Below are positions 6,738 to 7,483 of a DNA stretch of 7,483 bases, piece by piece. The stretch comes from Pseudomonadota bacterium (lineage in GTDB: Bacteria; Desulfobacterota; Desulfovibrionia; Desulfovibrionales; Desulfovibrionaceae): contig JAEZMB010000076.1 in assembly GCA_023435825.1 (NCBI GenBank), forward strand, positions 1 to 7,483, read 5' to 3'. The notes beneath the pieces were generated by a model that saw only the letters and a program-made list of their open reading frames with translations, was not told where the DNA came from and did no database searches. Each line of letters opens with the position of its first letter. Position 1 is the first letter of the stretch. Made by a program: the position numbers and the translations under genes.

Positions 6738-7001
6738 GAACGGCGGGCCTGGACCGCTGCTGTCGGGGACATCCTACGCGCCCAAGGCCCGAAGTGGAAA
6801 GGGCTGCGAATTACAAGACGGAAAGCGGGAAAGCTTGCCATGTCCCTTGCCCCTTTGGCCGGACGGGGCAAAGGCCGGAGCCGCGTCCTCGAAAGGCGCG
6901 AGCGGCGTTTCGCGGACAACTCACGAACGCCACGAATTTTTGGACAAAACGCAGCATTCGGGCGGTTCCTCAATGTCCTGGTTTGGCATTATGGCGAAAA
7001 A
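6738..7001 (-). other. Intergenic leader of the acyltransferase, no gene seen
   Basis: This stretch should hold the acyltransferase promoter. The best -10-like hexamer on the minus strand is TGTAAT (6811-6816, read in reverse), but no acceptable -35 sits 16-18 bases before it. No sigma-54 pattern with correct spacing was found. A weak CCTTTG/CAAAGG inverted repeat lies near 6851-6874. Open frames here in either direction lack ribosome sites and resemble no family. Confidence 0.4.
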
Positions 7002-7038
7002 CGACGCCCCGGCCGGTGATGGTCCGGCCGGGGCGTCG
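7002..7038 (-). terminator. Intrinsic terminator of the small minus-strand gene
   Basis: Arms 7002-7016 and 7024-7038 are a perfect 15-bp G/C-rich inverted repeat with a seven-base loop. Read on the minus strand, the stem is followed directly by TTTTT (complement of 6997-7001). The structure starts 31 bases after the stop codon at 7070-7072, so it ends that gene and insulates the acyltransferase from it. Confidence 0.92.
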
Positions 7039-7069
7039 GGGATTGCAGCATACGGTTGGGCAGGCCCGG

Positions 7070-7345
7070 TCACCTCAGGAGTGTGCCTTCCCAGGCTTCG
7101 ACATGATACAGGCTGGTGCCGGGATTCTTGGCCCAGGCGCAGGTGCCGGGCCAGTTGCGTTCGATGGGCCAGTCGCTTCGGGTGCGCAGGGCCTCGTCCA
7201 GGGACGCGGCCTCCACGGTGTGTTCGTCCGAGACGGTCAGCTTGAGCTGGGGACCGCTGATGTAGCGCAGGGCAAAGGCCGGCATCGTCTCCTCCATCGC
7301 GCCCAAGGGCGTCACAACGCTCTCGTTGTTTTCCTGTAATACCAT
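7070..7345 (-). CDS. Small hypothetical protein
   Basis: A 91-residue protein that I do not recognise. From ATG 7345 it begins MVLQENNESVV and ends HVEAWEGTLLR. It has no signal peptide or membrane segment, is mixed in charge and contains four Trp, all in its C-terminal third (DWPIERNWPGTCAW, then EAW). It looks like a small soluble cytoplasmic domain. A perfect intrinsic terminator right after its stop is the best evidence that it is a real gene. The start is uncertain. GTG 7357 is only two bases from GGAGG (7360-7364), GTG 7348 is eleven bases from it, and ATG 7345 is fourteen, though a GGCGGTG (7355-7361) lies nine bases before ATG 7345. A palindromic repeat sits just upstream, so the promoter either lies beyond it or is not visible. 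Confidence 0.62.
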   Translation of the reverse strand: MVLQENNESVVTPLGAMEETMPAFALRYISGPQLKLTVSDEHTVEAASLDEALRTRSDWPIERNWPGTCAWAKNPGTSLYHVEAWEGTLLR

Positions 7346-7365
7346 CACGCCGTACACCGCCTCCG

Positions 7366-7432
7366 CCCATCACCCAACACCCCTTGCAGGGAGGGTCCGG
7401 GAGGGGCTTAGCCCCTCCCGGCCCCCGGAGGC
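7366..7432. repeat. G/C-rich palindromic intergenic repeat, copy 2 (inverted)
   Basis: A perfect 11-bp stem (7397-7407 with 7411-7421, loop TTA) lies within a block running from the shared 12-mer (CCCATCACCCAA, 7366-7377, complement of 38-49) to CCGGAGGC at 7425-7432. Its order of elements mirrors copy 1 at the window start, in opposite orientation. It may act as a terminator for a neighbouring transcript or as a dispersed palindromic repeat. Confidence 0.6.
7389..7406 (+). other. Compact G-quadruplex motif
   Basis: Four G-runs (7389-7391, 7393-7395, 7399-7401, 7403-7406) are separated by loops of 1, 3 and 1 bases, which satisfies the classical G3-N1-7 rule. It overlaps the left arm of the repeat hairpin, so the two folds would compete. 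Confidence 0.55.
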
Positions 7433-7483
7433 ATATTCTCTATCCTGAACGCACAACCCATGTGCTCCACGGAAAAAGACGTT
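7433..7483. other. Window edge, no assignable gene
   Basis: No assignable gene in these last 51 bases. An ATG at 7460 (+) opens a frame MCSTEKDV that runs off the window, but it has no ribosome site. Two minus-strand frames also enter from the edge; neither can be judged. Confidence 0.3.

Noticed and set aside
5512..7245. Long plus-strand open frame of 577 codons opposite the acyltransferase
   Set aside because: Its translation is rich in Gly, Gln, Ala, His and Asp with no domain, it has no ribosome site, and it runs antisense to a gene with clear family motifs. This is typical of an antisense frame in G/C-rich DNA.
1..7483. CRISPR array, tRNA, rRNA, transposase or integrase
   Set aside because: No regularly spaced direct repeats, no cloverleaf or rRNA-like sequence, and no recombinase motifs were seen on either strand.

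Overview
The window is high-GC bacterial DNA holding four genes, each apparently transcribed on its own, with recognisable promoters, terminators and repeats between them. An outer-membrane autotransporter and Sec signal peptides show a Gram-negative host. The G+C-rich coding style, the paired palindromic intergenic repeat, the exported WD40-caspase protein and a -24/-12 (sigma-54) promoter together suggest a sulfate-reducing member of the Desulfovibrionaceae (Desulfovibrio/Solidesulfovibrio type). That assignment is an inference from general resemblance; no sequence search was possible.

Layout. Positions 1-247 are non-coding. They hold a G/C-rich palindromic repeat (1-49), a G-run stretch, a small palindrome (86-98), a hairpin (143-168) and a textbook sigma-54 promoter (165-179). 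Positions 248-3115 (+) encode a 955-residue exported protein made of a WD40 beta-propeller, an Ig-like module and a C-terminal caspase-like (C14) domain with its His-Cys dyad intact. A strong terminator follows at 3136-3180. Positions 3181-3467 are a clearly AT-richer intergenic stretch. Positions 3468-5402 (+) encode a 644-residue GDSL/SGNH esterase autotransporter of the EstA type, in which the expected catalytic Asp is Asn. Two hairpins fill the gap before a convergent gene.

Positions 5611-6726 (-) encode a 371-residue multi-pass membrane acyltransferase of the HGSNAT/NagX-like family (COG4299-type). A 343-base gap without a gene carries a near-perfect intrinsic terminator (7002-7038) that serves the last gene, a small unrecognised protein on the minus strand (7070-7345). 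Beyond it lies a second copy of the palindromic repeat, inverted relative to the copy at the window start and able to form a compact G-quadruplex.

The genes do not look like one operon or one pathway. Three of the four products are predicted to act in the cell envelope (an exported caspase-like sensor, a surface esterase and an inner-membrane acyltransferase). The most notable signals are the sigma-54 promoter with an overlapping inverted repeat driving the exported caspase-like protein, and the altered catalytic triad of the autotransporter esterase.
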